A DNA stretch of 8,146 nt from Peptococcaceae bacterium (GCA_017622155.1 JAGARS010000124.1:1-8146), one strand, 5' to 3'; counted from the stretch's first letter, positions 1 through 5,658 are shown. Notes: generated by a model from the letters alone, not told the origin. Made by a program: numbers and translations.

Positions 1-15
1 ATTGTCGCAAAATAA

Positions 16-47
16 AAACACAATGTTCCGACAGGCAAATTGTGTTT
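16..47. repeat. 9-bp inverted repeat, AT-rich, upstream of the zinc-ribbon gene
   Basis: AAACACAAT (16-24) is the exact reverse complement of ATTGTGTTT (39-47), with a 14-base spacer. A T-rich stretch follows (51-67). It could be the terminator hairpin of a gene left of the window or an operator for the gene at 89. The stem is AT-rich and weak, so neither role is certain. I see no convincing -35/-10 pair for the downstream gene in bases 1-88. Confidence 0.4.
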
Positions 48-88
48 GTGTATTTTACGTTTTTGCTTACAACATAAGAGAGAAAGGT

Positions 89-262
89 GTGATTACGCTG
101 GTTCGTTGTCCGTATTGCAAAAGCACCACAGTAGGCAGAGTGGGCACTAGCCAGTATTATTGCTGGAATTGTTATTATGAGTTTAATGTAGAGGCCCAGA
201 AGGTGCGATGTTTTCGCATTGTAGAAGATGGTTCTCTGATTGAAGAGACACTGCAGTGTTAA
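89..262 (+). CDS. Small zinc-ribbon protein (57 aa)
   Basis: This is a small soluble protein with two CxxC knuckles, CPYC (residues 7-10) and CWNC (25-28), separated by 14 residues. That is the typical spacing of a rubredoxin-knuckle zinc ribbon. The knuckle region is followed by about 29 residues with no recognised domain. The frame stays open back to base 2, but the upstream residues look like translated non-coding DNA. A purine-rich AGAGAAAGG (79-87) sits just before a GTG at 89, which I take as the start. The spacing is only one base, so a CTG at 98 (giving M-V-R-C-P-Y-C) is a real alternative, and an ATG at 23 has no ribosome binding site. Zinc ribbons of this size usually bind nucleic acid or a protein partner, but no specific role can be read here. 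It is probably co-transcribed with the microprotein gene 25 bases downstream. The cysteine pattern makes the gene likely; the start is uncertain. Confidence 0.7.
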   Translation: MITLVRCPYCKSTTVGRVGTSQYYCWNCYYEFNVEAQKVRCFRIVEDGSLIEETLQC

Positions 263-287
263 CCGAATGGAGAGGAGGAGAATTGAT

Positions 288-398
288 ATGGATATGCAAA
301 TGGGAAGTTTCCGCCGTATGATGCATAGAGCAGGCAGAGAAGCCGAACGCATGTGGCATCGCCTGACTAATAAAGTAGAAAAGAAACTGGATATGTAA
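288..398 (+). CDS. 36-aa basic amphipathic microprotein
   Basis: A short open frame begins at ATG 288 and ends at TAA 396-398, preceded by a very strong ribosome binding site (AGAGGAGGAG, 271-280, 7-base spacer). The product is rich in Arg, Lys, His and Met. From residue 8 on it can be drawn as one amphipathic helix, with F8, M12, A15, A19, M22, L26, V30 and L34 on one face and mostly charged residues between them. It has no cysteine, no signal peptide and no membrane segment. It lies 25 bases after the zinc-ribbon gene and before a terminator, so the two probably share a transcript. I do not recognise the family. The strong ribosome binding site and the regular hydrophobic spacing argue for a real gene; conservation in relatives would settle it. 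Confidence 0.6.
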   Translation: MDMQMGSFRRMMHRAGREAERMWHRLTNKVEKKLDM

Positions 399-417
399 GT
401 TTGCTGTATCCCATTGT

Positions 418-431
418 CTGAAACGTTTCAG
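418..431. promoter_or_regulatory. Perfect 14-bp palindrome, LacI-family-operator-like
   Basis: CTGAAACGTTTCAG is perfectly self-complementary. The GAAACGTTTC core resembles operators of LacI/GalR-type regulators. It is two bases shorter than the usual catabolite-responsive element (TGWAARCGYTWNCA), so it is not a clean cre site. It lies 19 bases after the microprotein stop and 11 bases before the terminator stem, between convergent genes, with no obvious promoter. A regulatory role is therefore doubtful, and it may simply fold as a short 3' hairpin. Confidence 0.35.
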
Positions 432-442
432 TTTATCATAAC

Positions 443-476
443 AATACCCTGTCCGGTTATTTCCGGGCAGGGTATT
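443..476. terminator. Bidirectional intrinsic terminator
   Basis: AATACCCTGTCCGG (443-456) pairs with CCGGGCAGGGTATT (463-476) around a 6-base loop TTATTT. This gives a 14-bp stem with a single G-U pair. The tails are only moderately T-rich on either strand. It lies between the convergent microprotein gene (plus) and the end of dinG (minus, 496), so it most likely ends both transcripts. Confidence 0.8.
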
Positions 477-495
477 TATCATATTGCTGTATGGT

Positions 496-3309
496 CTATT
501 TTTGTTTACTTTTTTTCTGCATCCAGATACTAAGCTTTTCACATACTTCTGCTAATGGTTTGCGGATAATCGGCTGTTTTGGCAGAGAGTTGATAAAATC
601 TTTGCCGTAGCCTTTGGTAAGTACCCGCTTATCCAGAATGATAATGGTGCCCCAGTCATCCATAGATCGAATGAGTCGGCCGCATCCTTGGCGGAATTTG
701 AGCACCGCCTGCGGCAGGCTGTATGCAGCGAAGCTGTTTTTGCCTTGTGCAGTGATGTACTCCATTTTGGCACTGGTGATTGGCTTGGTCGGCGGCTGGA
801 ACGGCAGCTTGGTAATGATTAAGGTGGTGAGCCCTGTGCCTTTGATATCCACGCCTTCCCAGAAGCTGTTGGCCCCCAGTACAATGGTATTGTCTGTTTT
901 GTTCAGGCTTTGCAGAATACTGGTGCGGTTGCCGTCCTGGCCGTGTGCAAGAATATTGTAATCGCTCAGATTTGGATTGTGTTTCAACGCAAAATAGGTT
1001 TTGTTCAGCATTGCATAGGATGTAAACAAAATCAGGATACCGCCTGTTACTGAGTGAATAATCTGTTCCAGACTTTCAATCAGCATACGGGAGTAGGTTT
1101 CTTCACTTACTTGCGAATAATCGGCGATATCGGTCGGTATGGCAATACAGGATTGTTTAGCATAGTCAAAAGGAGAAGGGGTAATGTACGAAACATATTC
1201 TTCTTCGTCCAACAGATACAGCTGTGCTGTGTATTTCAAGTCATCAGCGACGGCCAGTGTGGCAGATGTGAGAATGACGCTTTTGTTGTTTTCAAATAAA
1301 CGTTCTTTCAACAGCGGCATTACATCAATCGGTGCTACGCACAGGCTTAAATTGGTGCCCCAGCTGCTTTTGGTGTAGGAAATCCAGTAGATATCGTTTT
1401 TCCGTTTTTCCTCTAAAAATGTTTCAATATACTTATATTGCTCCCCAAAGAAACTCTGATTGAATACCAGTTCTTTTGCCAGCAAATCCAAATCTTCAAA
1501 GACATCAATCCGATTTCGAATATGGCTCAAACGGTTGAATACTGTCATTGTCATTTCTTTGACATGGGACAGCTGTGTATAAAAATCATTCCACCAGTTT
1601 GCTTTGCGCTCTTTGGCGGTAATCCGCCATTCGTTGTTGTGTGCCAGCATTGGTACAGTAAATACATAGTCAATAGCAGACTTGATATGACTTTCCAATA
1701 CGGCTATGTCGTCGGTCAGTGTGCGTTGTGCCAGAAGCAGCTCTCCATAGGCTTCGCTTTCTTCGTGGAATTCTCTTACTTTGTTGATGATACGGTTGAC
1801 AATGCTGTTGCTGCGCAGCAGATGATTTGCTGTCTTGCGCAGAAATTCCAGGTCTACTGTATCGGTAAATTGTCTTGTGGCTTCATCTTCCAGATTGTGT
1901 GCTTCGTCTACGATGATATGTTCATGGCTTGGCAGAATCTGATTGTCCAGTTTGATATTCTGCAGAAGCAGTGCGTGATTGGTGATAATCAGCATGCTGT
2001 TTTCACAGGCTTTGCGGTTGTTCATATAGAAACAATTGCGCGCCATGCTGCATTGATTGCCCAGGCAGGTTTCGCTTTGGCTGGCTACCGATGCCCAAAA
2101 CTGATTTTCCAGTTTGTTCAGGTTTAAGGTTTCTTTATCACCGTGTTCTGTCAGGGTGAGCCAGTAAATCAGCTGCGCGATAAATATTTTTTCGCTCCAC
2201 ATTACAGTGTTTGCCTGGCGCTGATATTGTTCAAACCGACGCATACACAAATAATTGCTGCGCCCTTTACTCAGAGCCACAGGAAAATTAAAATCCAGAC
2301 ATTCTTTCAAAAATGGAATATCTTTGTGATAGAGCTGTTCCTGCAATGCAATGGTGTTGGTGGATACCAGCACACGGCACTGATTTTCATACGCCCATAA
2401 CAATGCCGGCAGCAGATAGGCAAAGGATTTCCCGGTGCCTGTACCGGCTTCGATAATGCCATGGTTTTCGTTCATAAAAGCGTTTGAAATCATTTTCTGC
2501 ATTTTGATTTGCTGCGGACGATGCTGAAAATCCTCACTGGCCTGTGCCATGAGGCCGCCATCTTCGAAAAACCGGCTGGCTTCGGCAAATGTCAGCAGAG
2601 GCTTTTTGCCATAAACTTTTTCCGGTTCTTTTATCTGATAGGTTTTTCCGACAGAGGCGTGGGCTACGATATAGCTTTGTACAGCCTGCAGCCAAGTCAC
2701 CAGGCCGCAGCTTTCGCCCTCGAATACGGCAATTATTTTCTGCAGTGTAAACGGATCGGCTTCACAGGCTTTTGCGGTCAGTGTCAGCAATACCTGTGCA
2801 GTGACTTCTGCATCATTGACAGCTCTATGAAAACCGGATTCTGCAATCTGCAAAGCGCCGGCGATACTAATCAGTTTGTAGCTGGTCAAAGACGGCATAA
2901 ATATTTTGGCTACATCGTGGGTATCCAGCCAGGCATTTGGCAAAACGCGCCCGATATGGTTTTCTATCATGCTGCGGTCAAAGCTGACATTATGTGCAAC
3001 CAGTGTAAAATCACCGATGAAATCCAGAATGGCAGCTTCTACATCGTTCCAATGGGGCTGATGTTCCACCATGTCGTTGTCAATGCCTGTGAGCTGTGTA
3101 ATTTCTTCCGGTATCGGACGATACGGCCGAATCAGCTGTGAATACCGATCGGCAACGATACCATCGATAATCTTCACCATTCCGATTTCAATAATTTCAG
3201 CCGAATCGTCCAGCCCGGTGGTTTCGGTGTCTACGCACACGAAGGAAAGTTTCAAAGATTCTGTTGTAGTGGATAATACACCTTCCGGTGTTGTTGATTG
3301 AGTTTTCAA
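496..3309 (-). CDS. dinG: DinG-family ATP-dependent helicase with N-terminal DnaQ-like 3'-5' exonuclease domain
   Basis: This is a superfamily 2, XPD/DinG-type enzyme for DNA repair and processing, 937 residues, close to full-length Gram-positive DinG. The exonuclease domain is about residues 20-180. It has D27/E29 (DTET), D111 (NVSFD) and H161/D166 (HRAVND), the complete DEDDh catalytic set. The helicase domain has Walker A GTGTGKS (289-295), DEAH (468-471), TSATL (681-685), motif V GANSFWEGVD (812-821) and motif VI QGCGRLIRS (874-882). Cysteines C355, C415, C420 and C426 have the C-x4-C-x5-C spacing of the E. coli DinG 4Fe-4S cluster, so a cluster is likely. The start is TTG at 3309, with GGGGGAG (3316-3322) 6 bases upstream. 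The gene begins 18 bases after the ahcY stop, with no promoter between, so the two are probably one operon. No SOS operator is apparent. The family call is firm; the in vivo substrate is not known from sequence. Confidence 0.95.
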   Translation of the reverse strand: MKTQSTTPEGVLSTTTESLKLSFVCVDTETTGLDDSAEIIEIGMVKIIDGIVADRYSQLIRPYRPIPEEITQLTGIDNDMVEHQPHWNDVEAAILDFIGDFTLVAHNVSFDRSMIENHIGRVLPNAWLDTHDVAKIFMPSLTSYKLISIAGALQIAESGFHRAVNDAEVTAQVLLTLTAKACEADPFTLQKIIAVFEGESCGLVTWLQAVQSYIVAHASVGKTYQIKEPEKVYGKKPLLTFAEASRFFEDGGLMAQASEDFQHRPQQIKMQKMISNAFMNENHGIIEAGTGTGKSFAYLLPALLWAYENQCRVLVSTNTIALQEQLYHKDIPFLKECLDFNFPVALSKGRSNYLCMRRFEQYQRQANTVMWSEKIFIAQLIYWLTLTEHGDKETLNLNKLENQFWASVASQSETCLGNQCSMARNCFYMNNRKACENSMLIITNHALLLQNIKLDNQILPSHEHIIVDEAHNLEDEATRQFTDTVDLEFLRKTANHLLRSNSIVNRIINKVREFHEESEAYGELLLAQRTLTDDIAVLESHIKSAIDYVFTVPMLAHNNEWRITAKERKANWWNDFYTQLSHVKEMTMTVFNRLSHIRNRIDVFEDLDLLAKELVFNQSFFGEQYKYIETFLEEKRKNDIYWISYTKSSWGTNLSLCVAPIDVMPLLKERLFENNKSVILTSATLAVADDLKYTAQLYLLDEEEYVSYITPSPFDYAKQSCIAIPTDIADYSQVSEETYSRMLIESLEQIIHSVTGGILILFTSYAMLNKTYFALKHNPNLSDYNILAHGQDGNRTSILQSLNKTDNTIVLGANSFWEGVDIKGTGLTTLIITKLPFQPPTKPITSAKMEYITAQGKNSFAAYSLPQAVLKFRQGCGRLIRSMDDWGTIIILDKRVLTKGYGKDFINSLPKQPIIRKPLAEVCEKLSIWMQKKSKQK

Positions 3310-3327
3310 ATAAAACTCCCCCAGTTC

Positions 3328-4584
3328 TTACAGCTGCCAGCTGTTCAGATATTCCTGCTGTTCTTCTGTTAAAGTATCAATAGATACATTCAGTGCCTGC
3401 AATTTGATACGAGCTACGCGTTCGTCAATTTCTTTTGGTACGGAGTGTACAGTGTTTTCCAGATCCGGATGGTTTAATACGTATTCCAGAGACAGTGCCT
3501 GCAGTGCAAATGTTAAGTCCATAATTTCAGCCGGATGCCCATCGCCTGCGGCCAGATTTACTAGGCGGCCTTCACCCAAGAGGTATACTTTTCTGCCGTC
3601 AGCAAACTGGAACATTTCAATGTTTGGTTTTGCCTGACCGGTAGCCACTGCCATACGGTTCAGTGCTTCTTTATCGATTTCTACATCGAAATGCCCTGCA
3701 TTTGCCATGATCGCTTTGTCTTTCATTACTGCAAAATGTTCTTCGGTGATAACTTTTTTGTCACCGGTTACAGTAACAAAATAATCGCCCAGAGGAGCAG
3801 CATCTACCATTTTCATTACCTGGAAACCATCCATGATTGCTTCGATCCCTTTGATTGGGTCAATTTCCGTAACGATTACTTTGGCGCCAAGGCCTTTTGC
3901 ACGCATTGCTACACCTTTACCGCACCAGCCATAGCCGGCTACTACTACAGTTTTGCCTGCCACTACCAGATTGGTGGTACGCATAATCGCATCCCATGCA
4001 GACTGACCTGTACCATAACGGTTGTCGAAGAAATATTTGGTCATAGCATCATTTACAGCAATCATAGGAATTTTCAAAGCACCGTCATTTGCCATAGCGC
4101 GCAAACGAACGATACCGGTAGTGGTTTCTTCCGCACCGCCCAGAATGTTTTCCAGCAGTTCCGGATATTTGCTGTGATACAGAGAAGTCATATCGCCGCC
4201 GTCATCGATGAACAAATCCGGATTGGTGTGTACCAGCGCGTCGATATGGCCGAAATATTCTTCGTCAGTAGCACCGTGCCATGCAAATGCAGTAACACCG
4301 CTGTCTACCAATGCTGCTACAACATCATCCTGTGTGGACAATGGGTTGCTTGCCGCAACCGATACTTCTGCACCGCCGGCCTGAATTACCAGTGCCAGAT
4401 ATGCAGTTTTTGCTTCTAAGTGCAGGCAGATTGCTACCTTTTTGCCTGCAAACGGCTGAGTTGCACGGAATTCCGCTTCCAGCTGATTCAAAATCGGCAT
4501 ATGTGTTTTTACCCAGTTGATTTTGTCGTGGCCCATAGGAGCCAGTGCAATATCTCTAATTTGACTTTTTTCTAATGCATTCAT
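3328..4584 (-). CDS. ahcY: Adenosylhomocysteinase (S-adenosyl-L-homocysteine hydrolase), short type
   Basis: This NAD-dependent cytosolic enzyme reversibly splits S-adenosylhomocysteine into adenosine and homocysteine, removing the inhibitory by-product of SAM-dependent methylation. Family signatures in order: CLHLEAKTA (53-61), ASNPLSTQDD (78-87), DDGGD (127-131), EETTTG (152-157), the substrate-site segment NDAMTKYFFDNRYGTGQS (178-195, with K183 and D187), the Rossmann motif GYGWCGKG (217-224) and NAGHFD (295-300). At 418 residues it lacks the insertion of the longer mammalian-type enzymes. It ends in NSWQL, without the C-terminal Lys/Tyr tail that contacts NAD in those enzymes, as in archaeal and Thermotoga-type proteins. 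Some archaeal members of this branch act on S-inosylhomocysteine instead, so the exact substrate is open. AGGAGG (4593-4598) sits 8 bases before the ATG. It has its own promoter and is followed by dinG. Confidence 0.95.
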   Translation of the reverse strand: MNALEKSQIRDIALAPMGHDKINWVKTHMPILNQLEAEFRATQPFAGKKVAICLHLEAKTAYLALVIQAGGAEVSVAASNPLSTQDDVVAALVDSGVTAFAWHGATDEEYFGHIDALVHTNPDLFIDDGGDMTSLYHSKYPELLENILGGAEETTTGIVRLRAMANDGALKIPMIAVNDAMTKYFFDNRYGTGQSAWDAIMRTTNLVVAGKTVVVAGYGWCGKGVAMRAKGLGAKVIVTEIDPIKGIEAIMDGFQVMKMVDAAPLGDYFVTVTGDKKVITEEHFAVMKDKAIMANAGHFDVEIDKEALNRMAVATGQAKPNIEMFQFADGRKVYLLGEGRLVNLAAGDGHPAEIMDLTFALQALSLEYVLNHPDLENTVHSVPKEIDERVARIKLQALNVSIDTLTEEQQEYLNSWQL

Positions 4585-4605
4585 CTAAATATCCTCCTTA
4601 AACAT

Positions 4606-4619
4606 ACGCAATATCGCGT
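4606..4619. promoter_or_regulatory. Imperfect palindrome in the ahcY 5' leader
   Basis: ACGCAATATCGCGT is a 14-bp palindrome with one non-matching pair. It lies between the ahcY -10 box and its ribosome binding site, inside the expected untranslated leader. Its left half, TACGCAAT (4605-4612), is identical to the left half of the operator-like palindrome in the toxin-antitoxin promoter (5263-5270). It could be a repressor site or a small leader hairpin. The role is inferred from position only. Confidence 0.35.
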
Positions 4620-4645
4620 GTGAAAATAACATCTCTAACCAATCT

Positions 4646-4675
4646 ATTATAAAAGATAACAGGGGTAAAACACAA
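4646..4675 (-). promoter_or_regulatory. Promoter of ahcY-dinG
   Basis: On the minus strand there is a perfect -10 box TATAAT (4651-4646) and a -35-like TTGTGT (4675-4670), separated by 18 bp. Transcription would start near 4639, giving a leader of about 55 bases before the ATG at 4584. The -35 box begins 10 bases after the toxin stop codon. The leader is too short for a typical riboswitch followed by an expression platform. Confidence 0.65.
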
Positions 4676-4684
4676 GTGATTTAT

Positions 4685-4978
4685 TTATATATGGTCATAA
4701 TGTGTCCACATGCGAATGATTTTTACAGTGCCTTCGTAAGTAATACCGTCTACAGTAATCGGCTCAGAATAAACCTGATAAACCAGCCTGTGCTGTATAT
4801 TGATTCTTCGAGAAAAGCAGCCTTTTAAATTGCCTAGCAAACCTTCAAATGGTGGAGGTGTTTGAAATGGATTGCTGCGAAGTACCTCAATAAGTTCTTT
4901 CGCTTTTTTGTCCAGCCCGGCTGATTTTAGATTTTTGATATCTTTTACAGCCTGCTTGTCATATACAATATGATACAA
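4685..4978 (-). CDS. yoeB: YoeB/Txe-family toxin (ribosome-dependent mRNA endonuclease)
   Basis: This is the toxin half of a type II toxin-antitoxin pair with the RelE fold, 97 residues. Known YoeB proteins cleave mRNA at the ribosomal A site. Family features visible: E45 in PFEGLLGNLKG (43-53), SRRI (56-59), HRLVY (63-67) and the near-C-terminal THY (92-94). These match E. coli YoeB E46, the SRRI strand, R65 and H83/Y84, so the active site looks intact. A stretch around residues 71-85 is longer than in E. coli YoeB. The start is TTG at 4978, immediately after the antitoxin TAA (4981-4979). GAGGTGG lies inside the antitoxin's last codons, 8 bases upstream, so translation is probably coupled. 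No terminator is visible between this gene and the ahcY promoter. Toxicity is inferred, not shown. Confidence 0.88.
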   Translation of the reverse strand: MYHIVYDKQAVKDIKNLKSAGLDKKAKELIEVLRSNPFQTPPPFEGLLGNLKGCFSRRINIQHRLVYQVYSEPITVDGITYEGTVKIIRMWTHYDHI

Positions 4979-5230
4979 TTACCATTCCACCTCGTTTTCA
5001 GGGATACAATCCTCTAAAGGTGTATCGGCGCCTTCCAGGATAGATTCCACCATTCCCGGGATGGAATACAGATATAAGGTCTCCTGAATTGCGTTCCAGT
5101 CATCCTCTGAAATCAGTACAGCATTTTTACCTTTTGTGTTGGTGATTAATACAGGCTGAGAGTTGGTATTTACATCAGATAAAAGCTGATAGATATTCTT
5201 TCTTGCATTGGTAACACTGATAGAAGTCAT
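4979..5230 (-). CDS. yefM: YefM/Phd-family antitoxin
   Basis: This antitoxin and DNA-binding repressor is 83 residues long. The N-terminal Phd/YefM fold shows the expected pattern: SISVTNARKN (3-12), PVLIT (26-30), AVLIS (37-41) and DWNAIQETLYL (44-54), which lines up well with E. coli YefM. The acidic C-terminal tail (about 55-83) is the part that normally wraps around and neutralises YoeB. I chose the ATG at 5230. The AAAGGAG ribosome binding site ends 9 bases before it, whereas the in-frame ATG at 5239 directly abuts that site and is unlikely. The gene is first in the minus-strand unit, abuts the toxin gene with no gap, and is probably autoregulated through the palindrome in its promoter. 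Confidence 0.88.
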   Translation of the reverse strand: MTSISVTNARKNIYQLLSDVNTNSQPVLITNTKGKNAVLISEDDWNAIQETLYLYSIPGMVESILEGADTPLEDCIPENEVEW

Positions 5231-5253
5231 ATAAATCATCTCCTTTTTTCTAT

Positions 5254-5282
5254 ATTATAGCGTACGCAATTGCGTTCGTCAA
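5254..5282 (-). promoter_or_regulatory. Promoter of the yefM-yoeB operon
   Basis: On the minus strand there is -35 TTGACG (5282-5277), a spacer of exactly 17 bp, and -10 TATAAT (5259-5254). This is close to the sigma-70/SigA consensus and is the strongest promoter in the window. The ribosome binding site follows at about 5246-5240, so the leader is very short. A strong promoter with an embedded palindrome is what autorepressed toxin-antitoxin operons usually show. Confidence 0.8.
5261..5278. promoter_or_regulatory. Operator-like palindrome filling the toxin-antitoxin promoter spacer
   Basis: CGTACGCAATTGCGTTCG is an 18-bp palindrome with one mismatched pair (5263/5276). Its core ACGCAATTGCGT (5264-5275) is perfect. 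It spans almost the whole spacer between the -35 and -10 boxes, so a bound repressor would block RNA polymerase. By analogy with YefM-YoeB autoregulation the binder is inferred to be the neighbouring antitoxin/toxin complex. The sequence differs from the E. coli YefM site. Confidence 0.65.
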
Positions 5283-5321
5283 TGTGAATGGGCAGATAAA
5301 AATTGGAAAGGAGTTTTGGGG

Positions 5322-5363
5322 ATGTTCAAATTATCCGAACTGCAATGGAATAGTGAATATTAA
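5322..5363 (+). other. 13-codon mini-ORF with a good ribosome binding site
   Basis: ATG 5322 to TAA 5361-5363 encodes MFKLSELQWNSEY. GGAAAGGAG (5305-5313) lies 8 bases upstream, a better site than many real genes here have. It resembles no leader peptide I know (no run of one amino acid, no attenuator after it). It may be the surviving start of a gene whose body was deleted, since the decayed transposase-like remnant follows in another frame. Bases 5283-5400 are otherwise AT-rich and hold nothing else I can support. Confidence 0.3.
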
Positions 5364-5386
5364 ATAGATACATTATTTAACTTTAA

Positions 5387-5635
5387 ACTTACCGTATTGA
5401 ACATGATATAATGACGGAGTTTTTAGAGACGCATGGAAGTGAGGTGTCCAATTTGCTTTTGGAAGAATGGAATATGGATGAAGCACTGAAGGATGCCAGA
5501 GAAGAAGGCAGAGTCGAAGCAAAACAGGAACTGATTCGTGCCTTAAATGGCGTATTGACACCGGAAGTAATTGCAGAAAAGTTTGGTTTGCCAGTAAATT
5601 ATGTACTGGATGTACTTGGTGACATGAAACCATAA
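5387..5635 (+). pseudogene. C-terminal remnant of an Rpn/PD-(D/E)XK-type transposase-associated protein
   Basis: The frame opens after a stop at 5384 and ends at TAA 5633-5635. The segment FLETHGSEVSNLLLEEWN, then DEALKDAREEGRVEAK, then a short helical end (LTPEVIAEKFGLP) resembles the C-terminal tails of Rpn-family recombination-promoting nuclease/putative transposase proteins, which are common in gut Bacillota. The tail typically has an ..ALxxAREEGR.. charged helix followed by a small helix-turn-helix-like end. The nuclease core that should precede it, normally about 200 residues, is absent. An ATG at 5411 could start a 74-residue product. However, it has no ribosome binding site and overlaps a chance TGATATAAT, so expression is doubtful. 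The family assignment is from memory of the tail pattern only. Confidence 0.5.
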
Positions 5636-5658
5636 TTGCAAACGCATAATTACAATCG
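5631..5658. repeat. Imperfect 14-bp tandem duplication
   Basis: CATAATTGCAAACG (5631-5644) is followed directly by CATAATTACAATCG (5645-5658), with 12 of 14 positions equal. It begins within the last codons of the transposase-like remnant and runs into the outer arm of the adjoining long hairpin. It may be a slippage product or a trace of element excision. Confidence 0.4.

Noticed and set aside
418..431. Catabolite-responsive element (CcpA site)
   Set aside because: It lacks the R and Y positions flanking the central CG of the 14-base consensus and is not placed near a promoter.
183..542. 119-codon open frame on the minus strand over the zinc-ribbon and microprotein genes
   Set aside because: It runs through the terminator hairpin and both small plus-strand genes and has no recognisable domain. 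It is an antisense shadow.
1438..2127. 229-codon plus-strand open frame inside dinG
   Set aside because: It lies antisense to clearly conserved helicase motifs. Its Cys/Phe-rich composition is typical of a shadow frame, and no ribosome binding site precedes it.
3691..4419. 242-codon plus-strand open frame inside ahcY
   Set aside because: It is antisense to conserved AhcY motifs, and the product matches nothing I know.
4585..4660. SAH or SAM riboswitch upstream of ahcY
   Set aside because: The leader is only about 55 bases from the predicted transcription start to the ATG. No conserved riboswitch core or terminator/antiterminator pair is visible.
5231..5239. Upstream ATG at 5239 as the antitoxin start
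   Set aside because: It directly abuts the AAAGGAG ribosome binding site. The ATG at 5230 has a normal 9-base spacing and matches the family N-terminus.
5404..5412. Extended -10 TGATATAAT as a promoter for the 74-codon frame
   Set aside because: It overlaps the ATG at 5411, so a transcript from it would start downstream of that codon. The match is probably due to AT-richness.
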